Shown in pieces: positions 25,564 through 33,485 of a stretch of 64,000 nucleotides of DNA. Source of the stretch: Bryobacteraceae bacterium (GTDB taxonomy: Bacteria > Acidobacteriota > Terriglobia > Bryobacterales > Bryobacteraceae); NCBI GenBank assembly GCA_947458745.1, contig CANGYQ010000011.1, positions 1-64,000 of the forward strand, in the 5' to 3' direction. The notes beneath the pieces are model-generated. The model was not told the origin of the DNA and ran no database searches. It saw nothing but the letters and a program-made list of their open reading frames with translations. The position numbers and the translations under genes are program-made. Numbering within the stretch: position 1 is the first letter of the stretch; each line of letters starts with the position of its first letter.

Positions 25564-26324
25564 TTCTTGCGCTCGATGTCGGAAACACCAACGTCACCAT
25601 CGGTGTCTTTGGCGGCAATACGCTGGTCACCGCCTGGCGGCTCAGGACTGACCGCGAACAGACCGCCGACGAATGGGGCATTAAGCTGCGCCAACTGCTG
25701 GCCTTGGCCGGGTATCAGTTGGAGGCCTTCCGCGGCATGGTGATCTCCAGCGTCGTGCCGCCGGTGGATCAGCCGCTCACCGAGATGTGCCAGCGCTATT
25801 TCGGCACCAACCCCATGTTCCTCTCCGTCGATCTCGACCTGGGCCTGGGTATCGACATCGACCACCCCCGTGAGGCCGGCGCGGACCGGTTGGCCAACGC
25901 CGCCGCCGCCGCCGAGTTCTACGGCTGCCCCTGCGTCGTGGTGGACCTGGGCACGGCCATCAATTTCGATGTCGTCTCGGCGGATCGCAAGTTCATCGGA
26001 GGCATCATCTGCCCGGGCATCGGCATGGCTACTACCGGGCTCTATCAGAAGACCGCCCGCCTCCCGCTGGTCGACTTCCGGGCTCCGCGCAGCCTCATTG
26101 GTCGCAACACCGTCGACTGCATCCAGAGCGGTCTCTACCACTCCGTATTGGGCGCGATCGATGGCATCCTGGAACGCTTGCTGGCCGAACTGGGCCCCGA
26201 AACCAGAATCGTGGCCACTGGTGGGCAGGCTTCGCTGATTGTGGAGGGGTCAAAGTACATCAACACCGCCGACCCTGACCTGACTCTCAAAGGACTCTTG
26301 CTCACTTGGCAGAAGAACCGATAG
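25560..26324 (+). CDS. coaX: Type III pantothenate kinase
   Basis: 254 residues. Phosphorylates pantothenate, the first step of CoA synthesis. The ASKHA-fold motifs are present: ILALDVGNTNVTIGVF (phosphate-1), GADRLANAAAA, VVDLGTAINFDVVS (catalytic Asp) and IVATGGQASLI (adenosine). Length is normal. It overlaps both neighbours: ATGA with birA and about 19 bases with the next gene. CoaX is insensitive to CoA feedback in characterised cases. Confidence 0.96.
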   Translation: MILALDVGNTNVTIGVFGGNTLVTAWRLRTDREQTADEWGIKLRQLLALAGYQLEAFRGMVISSVVPPVDQPLTEMCQRYFGTNPMFLSVDLDLGLGIDIDHPREAGADRLANAAAAAEFYGCPCVVVDLGTAINFDVVSADRKFIGGIICPGIGMATTGLYQKTARLPLVDFRAPRSLIGRNTVDCIQSGLYHSVLGAIDGILERLLAELGPETRIVATGGQASLIVEGSKYINTADPDLTLKGLLLTWQKNR

Positions 26325-27028
26325 CCGCGCCGGACCCATCCGGCCCGGATGTGGATTGGCCCCTGAACTATTTCAACTACTTCACCGAAACGGAGGAGCA
26401 GTTCCGTCAGGCCCGCGGTACGGGCTTATTCCTGCTCTCACCACTCGATTGGGCGTTGATCGAGACCTGGCAGAAGTCGGGCATTCCGCTGGAAGCGGTT
26501 TTGCGGGGCATTGATGCCGCCTTTGAGAAATGGCGATCACGGAAGCAGCGAACGCAGGCGGTCAATTCCTTGGCGTACTGCTCGCAGGCCGTGCTGAAAG
26601 CCGCGGAAGATCTGGCTCGCGGGGAAACTGGTGCGGGTGGTGCCGTGGCGCCCCCGTTTCCGTTGGAATCACTCCGCGAGTATTTGGAAACAAACGCCCG
26701 AGCGATTGCCGGAGCGGGCCCGGCCTACTCCGCTGTATCGGAAGTACTAGTCGAACTAGCCCGCGAAGTGGAGTTTCACTTTGCGGATCTCGAGGCTTTG
26801 GAGCAGCGGTTGACGGGGCTTGAGGAGAAACTATTGGCCCTCGCGCGGCTACAAATGACAGACGAAGCACAGTTGGCGGCTCGGCAGGAGCTGGACCGCC
26901 AGCTTCGACCGTATCGCGGCAAGATGACCGCCGAGCAGTTGGCGCTGGTTGAGCGTCAGTTCCTGGATCGCCGTCTGCTTGAAAAAAAAGGGCTTCGCCG
27001 CCTGAGCCTCTTTTATCTCGGTTCGTAG
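26306..27028 (+). CDS. Hypothetical helical protein at the end of the cofactor operon
   Basis: 240 residues from a TTG inside the coaX end; AAAGGA lies 11-16 bases upstream. Not a recognised family. The N-terminal ~90 residues include WPLNYFNYFTETEEQFRQAR and SPLDWALIETWQKSGIPLEA, with a pattern (LIETWQKSGIPLEAVLRGID) resembling helical DNA-binding or replication-initiation domains. The middle is Ala/Gly rich; residues ~155-235 are strongly charged and likely coiled coil. Overlap with coaX makes co-translation likely. No membrane segment. Function unknown; a later start near GTG 26351 cannot be excluded. Confidence 0.6.
   Translation: MAEEPIAAPDPSGPDVDWPLNYFNYFTETEEQFRQARGTGLFLLSPLDWALIETWQKSGIPLEAVLRGIDAAFEKWRSRKQRTQAVNSLAYCSQAVLKAAEDLARGETGAGGAVAPPFPLESLREYLETNARAIAGAGPAYSAVSEVLVELAREVEFHFADLEALEQRLTGLEEKLLALARLQMTDEAQLAARQELDRQLRPYRGKMTAEQLALVERQFLDRRLLEKKGLRRLSLFYLGS
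26985..27014 (+). terminator. Possible intrinsic terminator inside the end of the 240-aa gene
   Basis: AAAAGGGCT, a 10-base loop region, then AGCCTCTTTT lie within the last codons of the preceding gene. The arms pair with one bulge and the 3' arm ends in T4. It could attenuate the cofactor operon. Confidence 0.35.
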
Positions 27029-27086
27029 CTAGCGGTAGTTCAGAACATGTTCATTAAATTTTGTTCTAAAAAGTCACTATTACACT

Positions 27087-27114
27087 TTGAACACGAAATC
27101 AGCACTGGTACACT
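27087..27114 (+). promoter_or_regulatory. Sigma-70-like promoter for a short transcript
   Basis: TTGAAC (27087-27092), a 16-base spacer, and TACACT (27109-27114). It lies 59 bases after the cofactor operon ends, in a locally AT-rich stretch. The only thing downstream on this strand is a terminator 50-90 bases away. Confidence 0.55.
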
Positions 27115-27120
27115 AGAGGT

Positions 27121-27203
27121 ACTTAGGTGCCCAGCTCCTCCAAACTGGTTTGAGGCATCCGTCCGGTGAGCATCTTCCTCCGAGCGCTCACCGGATTTTT
27201 TTT
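27121..27203 (+). ncRNA. Candidate small RNA (~83 nt)
   Basis: Bounded by the promoter at 27087-27114 and the intrinsic terminator at 27163-27203. The segment has no reading frame with an RBS. It could be an independent small RNA or simply a short readthrough-guard transcript. I do not recognise it as SRP RNA, 6S or a riboswitch. Confidence 0.4.
27163..27203 (+). terminator. Rho-independent terminator
   Basis: Perfect 9-base arms CCGGTGAGC (27163-27171) and GCTCACCGG (27186-27194) followed by ATTTTTTTT. The 3' arm contains the stop codon of the oppositely oriented oxidoreductase gene. The T tract is on the plus strand only, so it serves plus-strand transcription. Confidence 0.85.
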
Positions 27204-28153
27204 GGACGAGTTAGCTGGTACATTAGTTTGCCTGGTACTAGGGGGAGCAGCCGATCTACCCAGGTTGCGCTAAGTGCGGAGCGCATCAGACTAGCGACGT
27301 AATACGGTTGCGTTAGGATTGCGCGGACCCGCTTTAGGTACTCGGCTTCGGGGGCTTCCGCCGCCAGCACGCCCGTTTCGATGGCGGCCAGCATCCCGGA
27401 ACCGGTGAAGGGATCCACGAACTGGAGGGCATCTCCAGCCCGCCGTGCAGTGGACGTCGCCGTTTGCGGCCCAAAGACCAGTGGGCCTACCTTCAACCAA
27501 TCGAAAACCCGCGACAGAGGAGCCAGCCGCTCTCGTAAGGGCTGAAACTGATCGACAGCGGCGTCGATCTCAAACCCTAACGGTGACAGGAGTGATTCGG
27601 GGAGCAGACCACAGACGTTCGTCCGGCCGCCCTCCACCGGATTGACACCCACATAGCCGCCGCCGAAAAAATACAGCTCCACCGCGTCATTCGCTGGACC
27701 GGCAAAGTGGGCCTTGAAGCCAAACAGGCGCTGACCTTTCGGTTGAGAGGCGCGCCGGCCAGTGGCGACAATGGCCGCTGGAAGATCTGTTTCCGGCTGA
27801 ACCAGTGTCCCCAAGGCCACAGCCCGCTCCAGCATGCGGTGATCCATGGCGTAGCGGGAAATCCCGAGCGCGGGTTCGGCCAAGGAGAATCGCTTTTCCG
27901 CGCGGCGCAGGTGCAGCGAAACGCGCCGGATGGCCGCCGCTTCCGGAAAGAAGACGCCCATGCGCGCGAGCAAGGGCTGGGCCTCGGGCGAAAGAAATTC
28001 GCCACAGACTTTCTGCCGGGGGAAGCGGGTTTTCTCCACCAACAGCACCGGTTGCCCCGCCAGGCGCGCGGTGATCGCGGCGGCAGAGCCGGCGGGCCCG
28101 CCGCCCACGATGATGAGCGGCTTACTGGAGTCCACCGCTGGGTTGCTGGGCAT
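27188..28153 (-). CDS. NAD(P)/FAD-dependent oxidoreductase, geranylgeranyl-reductase type
   Basis: 321 residues. N-terminal FAD-binding GxGxxG in PLIIVGGGPAGSAAAITARLAG, then VEKTRFPRQKVCGEFLSPE (the K-x-C-G-E substrate-side motif of this group) and a C-terminal FVDPFTGSGMLAAIETGVLAAE, the second flavin contact. Family members reduce isoprenoid chains or oxidise/halogenate aromatic polyketides. The start overlaps the preceding TPR gene by 32 bases on the same strand. In other genomes such genes pair with a methyltransferase and a type III polyketide synthase; the methyltransferase is at 32.8 kb but no synthase is present. A longer N-terminal frame lies inside the TPR gene and is rejected. Confidence 0.83.
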   Translation of the reverse strand: MPSNPAVDSSKPLIIVGGGPAGSAAAITARLAGQPVLLVEKTRFPRQKVCGEFLSPEAQPLLARMGVFFPEAAAIRRVSLHLRRAEKRFSLAEPALGISRYAMDHRMLERAVALGTLVQPETDLPAAIVATGRRASQPKGQRLFGFKAHFAGPANDAVELYFFGGGYVGVNPVEGGRTNVCGLLPESLLSPLGFEIDAAVDQFQPLRERLAPLSRVFDWLKVGPLVFGPQTATSTARRAGDALQFVDPFTGSGMLAAIETGVLAAEAPEAEYLKRVRAILTQPYYVASLMRSALSATWVDRLLPLVPGKLMYQLTRPKKIR

Positions 28154-29759
28154 TGGGCGCCAATCCTTGCAGGGCCCGCAGAGCGACGACATCACCCGGA
28201 AACTGATCCACGGCCTGCTCGTAGGCGCGGCGTGCCAGCGCCGGCTGGCCCAGCTTGACGGCCCAATGCCCCAGCGCTTCATAAGCCGGGCGGGCGTAGT
28301 AGGGGGGCTCCGTGTAACGCAGTTGACGTTCGTGCTGCGCGGCCAACTCCAGGGCCTTCAACCCCTTGTCCTTCTTGCCGGACGCCAGCAGGATCTGCGC
28401 CATCAACTCCTCGCGAGCCACCGTCAGCTCCCGCGGCAGCGGATTCTTCACGCGCGATTGGAAGCGGGCCAGCGCCGTCTCCAACCGCTTCAGTTCCGTG
28501 CGAGCCTGAGCCGGCTTGCCGGTGTTTGCCCACGCAATGCCCCGCGCCCAGGCGGTCCACGCTTCCTGCCGCGGGCGCGAGATTTCGGGAAGCATCTTGC
28601 CCTCCAGGATCGCCTCCCACTTCTGGTGCTGCGTCAGCGCGCGGAGCATCGCGATAAAGCCTTGTGCATAAGCATCGGTGAACAGATCGGCCGACTTCTG
28701 TTGCGCCTCCGTCTCTTTGATCGAAAGCAGATGCTGCGCCTCGCGCACGGCGCTGTCGTAGTCACCCTTGAACGAATACACCGTCGACAGGTAGTGCACG
28801 TTGTGCCCATGATGGCCATTGCCGTAGGTTTTGTCCGCCGCCATGTATTCCAGTTCCTTGGCCTTCGCCAGAGTGAAGGATTCGATCGCCGCATCCCACT
28901 TGCCGGTCTGCGAATAGATGTGGCCCGGCATGTGGAGCGCGTGCGGAATGCCCGGAGCGAGTTTCAGGTAGATCGCGCTGGACGTCCAGGCCTCCTTCGC
29001 AAAGGCCGACCCTTCCCAGCCATGGATCACGTAGTGGTGGACGCCCGGATGATCCGGGTGCTTGGCGATCAACGGCCGCAGCAGCTCAATGGCTTCCATC
29101 GAGGTCAGCTTGGGCTGGTGAGAAGGCAGATCAAAGCCCCGCATCAGGTGGAGCGATAGGAACGTCTTGGCCTCCACCTCATCGGGATACTTGGCCAGCA
29201 GCGCCTTCCACGCAGCGATGTAGGCGTCATCGGAGTTCTGCTTCGCTACCGGAATCCGCCGGGCGGCTACCGCTGCGATGTAGAGCTGCTCCAGTTCGGT
29301 CGCCTTGCCCGGTACCTTGGCCAGATCGAGCGCCTTCTGGGCGGCGTCCCAGGCCCGCTTCGTGGTGCGCGCCTGCGGTCCCATCATCTCTTCCCAGTTG
29401 TCCACCTGGAAGCGCGGCTGATACTGCCCACCGGCCACCATGGCGACGCCGAACCAGGGCATCGGTGCTTCCGGGTCCAGTTGGGCCGCCTGCAGAAAGC
29501 TCCGCTCGGCTTCCTTCGTCCAGAAGCTGTGCATCTGGGCGATCCCTTGGTTGAAGAACTTCTGCGCCTCGGGCGACTTGGTGGTGATCTTGAAATCCAC
29601 CCGTCCCATCCCCTCCATCAGCTTGGCGGGTAGCGCCGGTGCCGCCGCACCCGCAGGTACGGAGCAGTGGTCGTGATTCTTTTCCGTCTGGGTTTTGGTG
29701 TCCGCCGCCAAAAGACTGAGGGCGGCGAAGGTGGTGAGAGCAGCAACGGTAAATTTCAT
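28122..29759 (-). CDS. Exported TPR-repeat protein
   Basis: 545 residues. Signal peptide MKFTVAALTTFAALSLLAAD, then a His/Cys patch (NHDHCSVP), and a long series of helical repeats: FFNQGIAQMHSFWTKEAERSF, a HYVIHGWEGSAFAKEAWTS region, SEL1/TPR-like units through AYEALGHWAVKLGQPALARRAYEQAVDQFPGDV. The conserved HxxLHxPGHIY motif near residue 285 (IPHALHMPGHIYSQTGKWDAA) is characteristic of a large family of exported TPR proteins in Acidobacteriota and Proteobacteria whose role is unknown. Its 3' end overlaps the oxidoreductase start. The start was set at the signal peptide; 19 upstream in-frame codons are rejected. Confidence 0.8.
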   Translation of the reverse strand: MKFTVAALTTFAALSLLAADTKTQTEKNHDHCSVPAGAAAPALPAKLMEGMGRVDFKITTKSPEAQKFFNQGIAQMHSFWTKEAERSFLQAAQLDPEAPMPWFGVAMVAGGQYQPRFQVDNWEEMMGPQARTTKRAWDAAQKALDLAKVPGKATELEQLYIAAVAARRIPVAKQNSDDAYIAAWKALLAKYPDEVEAKTFLSLHLMRGFDLPSHQPKLTSMEAIELLRPLIAKHPDHPGVHHYVIHGWEGSAFAKEAWTSSAIYLKLAPGIPHALHMPGHIYSQTGKWDAAIESFTLAKAKELEYMAADKTYGNGHHGHNVHYLSTVYSFKGDYDSAVREAQHLLSIKETEAQQKSADLFTDAYAQGFIAMLRALTQHQKWEAILEGKMLPEISRPRQEAWTAWARGIAWANTGKPAQARTELKRLETALARFQSRVKNPLPRELTVAREELMAQILLASGKKDKGLKALELAAQHERQLRYTEPPYYARPAYEALGHWAVKLGQPALARRAYEQAVDQFPGDVVALRALQGLAPNAQQPSGGLQ

Positions 29760-29769
29760 TTGAGTGGAC

Positions 29770-30672
29770 TCAGTTGAAGTAGAGGATATCAGGGCGAATG
29801 CCGAACGACATTTCATTGCAGGGGCCGCAGGTGATCTGGTAATCGGACCGGATGGCGTTCACCTTGGCTGGCACCAGCACCGGGTGGTCCGCCGCGTGGT
29901 ACGCCGATAGCGACAGGCGGGGCTTGTACTTCTTGATCACTTCCCGCGCCCCATCAATCGCGTTCGGTTCCGCGCCTTCAATGTCCATCTTAATGAAGTC
30001 CACCTTCGCCAGGTTCAGTTCGGCCGTCATCTTGTCGATCGTGGTCAGTGGCACCTGCGCCACCACTTTCGCGCCTTCGCGCTTGATCACAAAGCTATCC
30101 GCGGCGGAATTGTCGGGGTCGACGCGAAGTTCCAGGATGTCGTCCTTGTCCCAGACACCCTTCGCGTAAACGATCACCCGGCCTTGCTCGATCTCCGCCT
30201 TAAAGTTGCGCCGCAGGCATTCCAAATTCTCCGGTCCGGGTTCAATGGCCACTACCTTCGCCGCGCCCCGCGCCAGTGCCTGCCGCGTAAAGACGCCGAC
30301 GTTCGCGCCGCAATCCAGAACCACATCGCCCGGCTTGATGTCATGGGCACCGGAGAAGTAGATCTCCATGCGCTCTTCCGCCAGGTTAAACGGCAGCACA
30401 AACTCACTGCCCTTGGGAATCCAGTAACGGCCCATCGGCGTGTCGTAGAGCTTGTAGCCCGCCGGATCCGTCTCGATCAGCTTGCTGGCAGCGAGCAACT
30501 CGTCCTTGATCCGCGTCTGCTCCTTGAAGTGTTCCGGAATGCGGACCGCCCGGTCCATGGGGCAACCCTGCGCCTGACCCGCCAACACCAGCAGCCTCAA
30601 TCGCGCCGGTGCATACCACCAGCTGAAACCCACCACGCCACCCAGTAGCGCGACCCCAAGAAATATCTTCAC
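29770..30672 (-). CDS. Membrane-anchored FkbM family methyltransferase
   Basis: 300 residues, GTG start. One N-terminal membrane segment (FLGVALLGGVVGFSWWYAPARLR). The SAM-binding region is VVLDCGANVGVFTRQALARG, followed by VVAIEPGPENLECLRRNF and the FkbM-type VDFIKMDIEGAEPNAIDGAR. FkbM enzymes O-methylate sugars or polyketides. Ten bases separate its stop from the TPR gene start, so the two are probably co-transcribed. If the N-terminus is a true signal anchor with the catalytic domain outside, SAM would be unavailable, so an N-in/C-in arrangement or a misplaced start should be considered. Confidence 0.83.
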   Translation of the reverse strand: MKIFLGVALLGGVVGFSWWYAPARLRLLVLAGQAQGCPMDRAVRIPEHFKEQTRIKDELLAASKLIETDPAGYKLYDTPMGRYWIPKGSEFVLPFNLAEERMEIYFSGAHDIKPGDVVLDCGANVGVFTRQALARGAAKVVAIEPGPENLECLRRNFKAEIEQGRVIVYAKGVWDKDDILELRVDPDNSAADSFVIKREGAKVVAQVPLTTIDKMTAELNLAKVDFIKMDIEGAEPNAIDGAREVIKKYKPRLSLSAYHAADHPVLVPAKVNAIRSDYQITCGPCNEMSFGIRPDILYFN

Positions 30673-30740
30673 CCTGTCATGATCGCAGTTACGTCGCTAC
30701 ACCACAATCCGAGCTCGCCGCCACCCTGCCGGCCAGCCAA

Positions 30741-31805
30741 TCAGGAGCCCGGCTGCGGGCGGACAACGCGCTTGATCTTCTCCTGCCAGGTCCCTGGCAG
30801 CGACCGAAACAATGCCCGGGATTTCTCGGTGGCGGCCGCTTTCAGGTCGTGCCGGCGCAGGAAGGTCCGGTCCAACCGGTAGCGAAACGTCGGGATGATA
30901 CTGCCGCCAAACTTGCGCAGGAACTGATGGCAACCACCCATGCTATAAACGGGGAAGCCATTCTGGCTGGCCCATTCGATACCCTTCCACATCAACAGAT
31001 CGTTCGGTCGACTGTTGCGGTATTCGGGCCAGGAAGTATTAGCGGCATATTCCACGACGCCCCCCTCCGTAAAACGTAAAACGCTACCCGCCGCCAACTT
31101 ACCCTCGTGGGTCGCCACGAGCAACAACCGGTTCTCGCGGAGGGCAAAAAGGCGCTGAAGCTGATCCAGGTCTTCGCAAGGTAAGCCCTTAGCCTTGCTC
31201 CAAGCCGCCCGCATCCGGTGGTAGTCTGGCAGATCTTCCGGCCTAGATTCGCGAATGTCGAAACCAGCCCGCGTCGCCGTCCGAATCGCGCGTGGCGTCT
31301 CAAGTTCGGCAAACAGCGCTTCCGGCCCCTTGGTCAAATCGATGAGGACGACTCCGGCTTGTTCTATCTCTTGATATCCTTGGGCACGTAACCCTGGCGA
31401 TTGCTCCCAAGTATAAAGCGTGATCAATTCTCCACCTAAGGTGCAGAGCCCCTCCGCGATGTCCGCCGCAGCCGCTCCATCCGCATCGGGATGGAGTATA
31501 AGTCGCGGCGATTCGGCTAATCCGCAGATGATTCGGGATGATTCATGCAATCCAGTGAGGACGCCCTGTACACGCCCACCTTGACCTTGGCGCGATAACA
31601 CGGCGAAGGGTTTCGCGGAACCGATGAAAGGCTCCTTGAAGTACTCAGGGGCGGTGTAGTGAAACGCATAACGCGCGCCGGCGAGGAACTCGCGCCAAGC
31701 AATTTCGGTCTCTGGATCGGGATACTCAGTGAGGATCTGGACCATCTGCCCGTAAGCATAGCATGGGGTCGGTGGTACGGCGGCAAGAAAAGTACTGGCG
31801 GCCAT
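30741..31805 (-). CDS. GNAT/FemAB-like acyltransferase (BioF2-like)
   Basis: 354 residues. Start fixed by GGAGG 8 bases before the ATG. The C-terminal half is a GNAT domain of the FemAB/BioF2 type: ETPRAIRTATRAGFDIRESR, LLLVATHEGKLAAGSVLRF, VEYAANTSWPEYRNSRPNDL and FPVYSMGGCHQFLRKFGG, the last segment typical of proteins that act in exopolysaccharide or peptidoglycan decoration. No membrane segment is clear. It leads a minus-strand group with the FkbM, TPR and oxidoreductase genes. Substrate unknown. Confidence 0.72.
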   Translation of the reverse strand: MAASTFLAAVPPTPCYAYGQMVQILTEYPDPETEIAWREFLAGARYAFHYTAPEYFKEPFIGSAKPFAVLSRQGQGGRVQGVLTGLHESSRIICGLAESPRLILHPDADGAAAADIAEGLCTLGGELITLYTWEQSPGLRAQGYQEIEQAGVVLIDLTKGPEALFAELETPRAIRTATRAGFDIRESRPEDLPDYHRMRAAWSKAKGLPCEDLDQLQRLFALRENRLLLVATHEGKLAAGSVLRFTEGGVVEYAANTSWPEYRNSRPNDLLMWKGIEWASQNGFPVYSMGGCHQFLRKFGGSIIPTFRYRLDRTFLRRHDLKAAATEKSRALFRSLPGTWQEKIKRVVRPQPGS

Positions 31806-31977
31806 TAAGGTAACCTCCGCAAGGGTATGGCACCAGGCCAGATGATACTGTTGGCGCTCCCACCGGGTGCTGCGTGCCCGCGTCGACAGGGCCGCCGGCC
31901 CGGTTCAGGCTTCCCCCGGCACACTGGCTTGCGCTCGGGGCCGGTGTTGGGAAAGGAAATTTACCTAAAAGAGTTAC

Positions 31978-32574
31978 TTATAGCCAGCCCTTCACGTAAT
32001 AATAGCCGAACTTGATCGTTTCGGTGGCCAGATCGATCGCCAAACTCCAGCGGTTCAGCGGATTGTTGACGCGCTTGGCGGCGTCGGCCAGGGGAACGGT
32101 GCGCACGGGCACGCCCGCTCTGGCGAAGGCGGCGGCGGCACGACGGGTATGGTAATCGCTGGTGAGCAGAACCACCGTACCAGCCGAGGCCGCATACTGC
32201 CGTGCGAAAAACATTGCGCTTTCGTGCGTGGTGAGCGATTCGTTCTCCACCTGGATCACCGCCGCCGGTACGCCGTGGCCTACCAGATAATTCCGCATGT
32301 CCACGGAGACCCCCTTGCCGGCGATCACGATCTGTCGGAACTGCCCGTGGGCCTCACGCCAAGTCATGACGCCGTAAGCGGCTCGCAGATAGGAACTGAG
32401 GCCAAGAACGCCGGGCGTTAACTCACCGCCAGTGAGCAACAGCAACGTGTCGCCGCTCGGCGCCTCCCAGCGACCGGTGAGCCAGCCGCCCCACCAACGG
32501 ACCAGCGGCGTCGCGGTGATGATCACCCAGAGCAGACCAATCGCCGCCAGCGCGCGTGTCATCAGACGGAGCAT
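31978..32574 (-). CDS. YdcF/DUF218 family membrane protein
   Basis: 198 residues. One N-terminal transmembrane helix (MTRALAAIGLLWVIITATPL) and a DUF218 domain (PF02698): DTLLLLTGGEL, QIVIAGKG, ESLTTHESAMFFARQY and VVLLTSDYHTRRAAAAF, the last two being the family's acidic and basic signature motifs. DUF218 proteins such as YdcF and ElyC act in envelope or polyprenyl-phosphate metabolism. An upstream frame of 47 codons lacks a domain and an RBS. Reading direction matches the neighbours, but it has its own leader. Confidence 0.8.
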   Translation of the reverse strand: MLRLMTRALAAIGLLWVIITATPLVRWWGGWLTGRWEAPSGDTLLLLTGGELTPGVLGLSSYLRAAYGVMTWREAHGQFRQIVIAGKGVSVDMRNYLVGHGVPAAVIQVENESLTTHESAMFFARQYAASAGTVVLLTSDYHTRRAAAAFARAGVPVRTVPLADAAKRVNNPLNRWSLAIDLATETIKFGYYYVKGWL

Positions 32575-32782
32575 TCGAAGTGGGCCTCCAGGCGTACTGG
32601 CATCCAAGCTCCAGAGCCAGCGCCGGATGAACGGACCTGACGACGGAAAAATATATTGAGAGGCCGACGAGGCGGATGGGTCAGAGGTGGACGTGCGGAT
32701 GCCACGTTCTAGCACTTGGACGGCAACCTCTTGATTATAGCAAGCCCATTATGGGTGCCCCGGAACGCAAACCCGCGGCGCT

Positions 32783-33448
32783 TCAGCTCCGGCGCGCGAG
32801 AAACGAGAGACGGAACGCGGGCCGGTGGGTGCGAACATTAACTTCCCCCAGTCCCGCCTGACGCGCCAGCGCCTTGAGTTCAGACGCCTTAAACGCCGCC
32901 TCCACCGAGATCGGCCCATCGTGCAGAACCAGCTCGCTCCACCCGAACAACCACCGCGTCGCGGGCAGAAAGTAGTAGGGCAGGGGATTGCGCTCCAGAT
33001 CCTGCACGATCGCGGCTCGCCGGGCAACACGGTGCATCTCCTTCAACAGGGCCACCACCTGATCGTTGGTGAAGTGGTGCAGAAACAGTGAACAATGCGT
33101 CACATCCACGGCCCGGTCCGCAAACGGCAACCGGAACGCATCACCACACACCGCCGTCACGGCCTGCTCCAGGTGCAGCGCCCGCCGGTCCAGGTTGATT
33201 GGAACCATACCCGCAAATCGCCGACCAGCGACCGCCGCCATATCGCCCGAGGCCGCGCCAATGTCGAGAAACGTGAAGCGCTCGTCCGGCGGTACCAGTT
33301 CCCCCAACCGGTCCAGCAGGATCCGGTGGCCGCCCAGCAGCCGGTTGATGGTGACGAGCTCTCGAAGGTTCTGTCGGGTGGGCTCCGGCGGAGCCTCGTC
33401 CAACAACTCCGGCTCCAGAATGCGTCCACCAAGGCAATGAATGTTCAA
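32783..33448 (-). CDS. Class I SAM-dependent methyltransferase
   Basis: 221 residues. The SAM site is FTFLDIGAASGDMAAVAGR (motif I), VPINLDRRALHL (motif II) and DVTHCSLFLHHFTNDQVVALL (motif IV/V); the lid RNPLPYYFLPATRWLFGWS fits small-molecule or lipid methyltransferases. The N-terminal LLDEAPPEPTRQNLRELVTINRLLGGHR pattern is typical of methyltransferases encoded with type III polyketide synthases and FAD oxidoreductases. Neighbours here are DUF218 and cupin genes. Product unknown. Confidence 0.83.
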   Translation of the reverse strand: MNIHCLGGRILEPELLDEAPPEPTRQNLRELVTINRLLGGHRILLDRLGELVPPDERFTFLDIGAASGDMAAVAGRRFAGMVPINLDRRALHLEQAVTAVCGDAFRLPFADRAVDVTHCSLFLHHFTNDQVVALLKEMHRVARRAAIVQDLERNPLPYYFLPATRWLFGWSELVLHDGPISVEAAFKASELKALARQAGLGEVNVRTHRPAFRLSFLARRS

Positions 33449-33485
33449 GCCCTTGATTGTAACCAGTCGCGCAATGCCGGTCGGG

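Noticed and set aside
27043-27052. GAACATGTTC palindrome as a LexA box
   Set aside because: Arms match the GAAC/GTTC halves but spacing is shorter than the known LexA operator, and no SOS gene follows.
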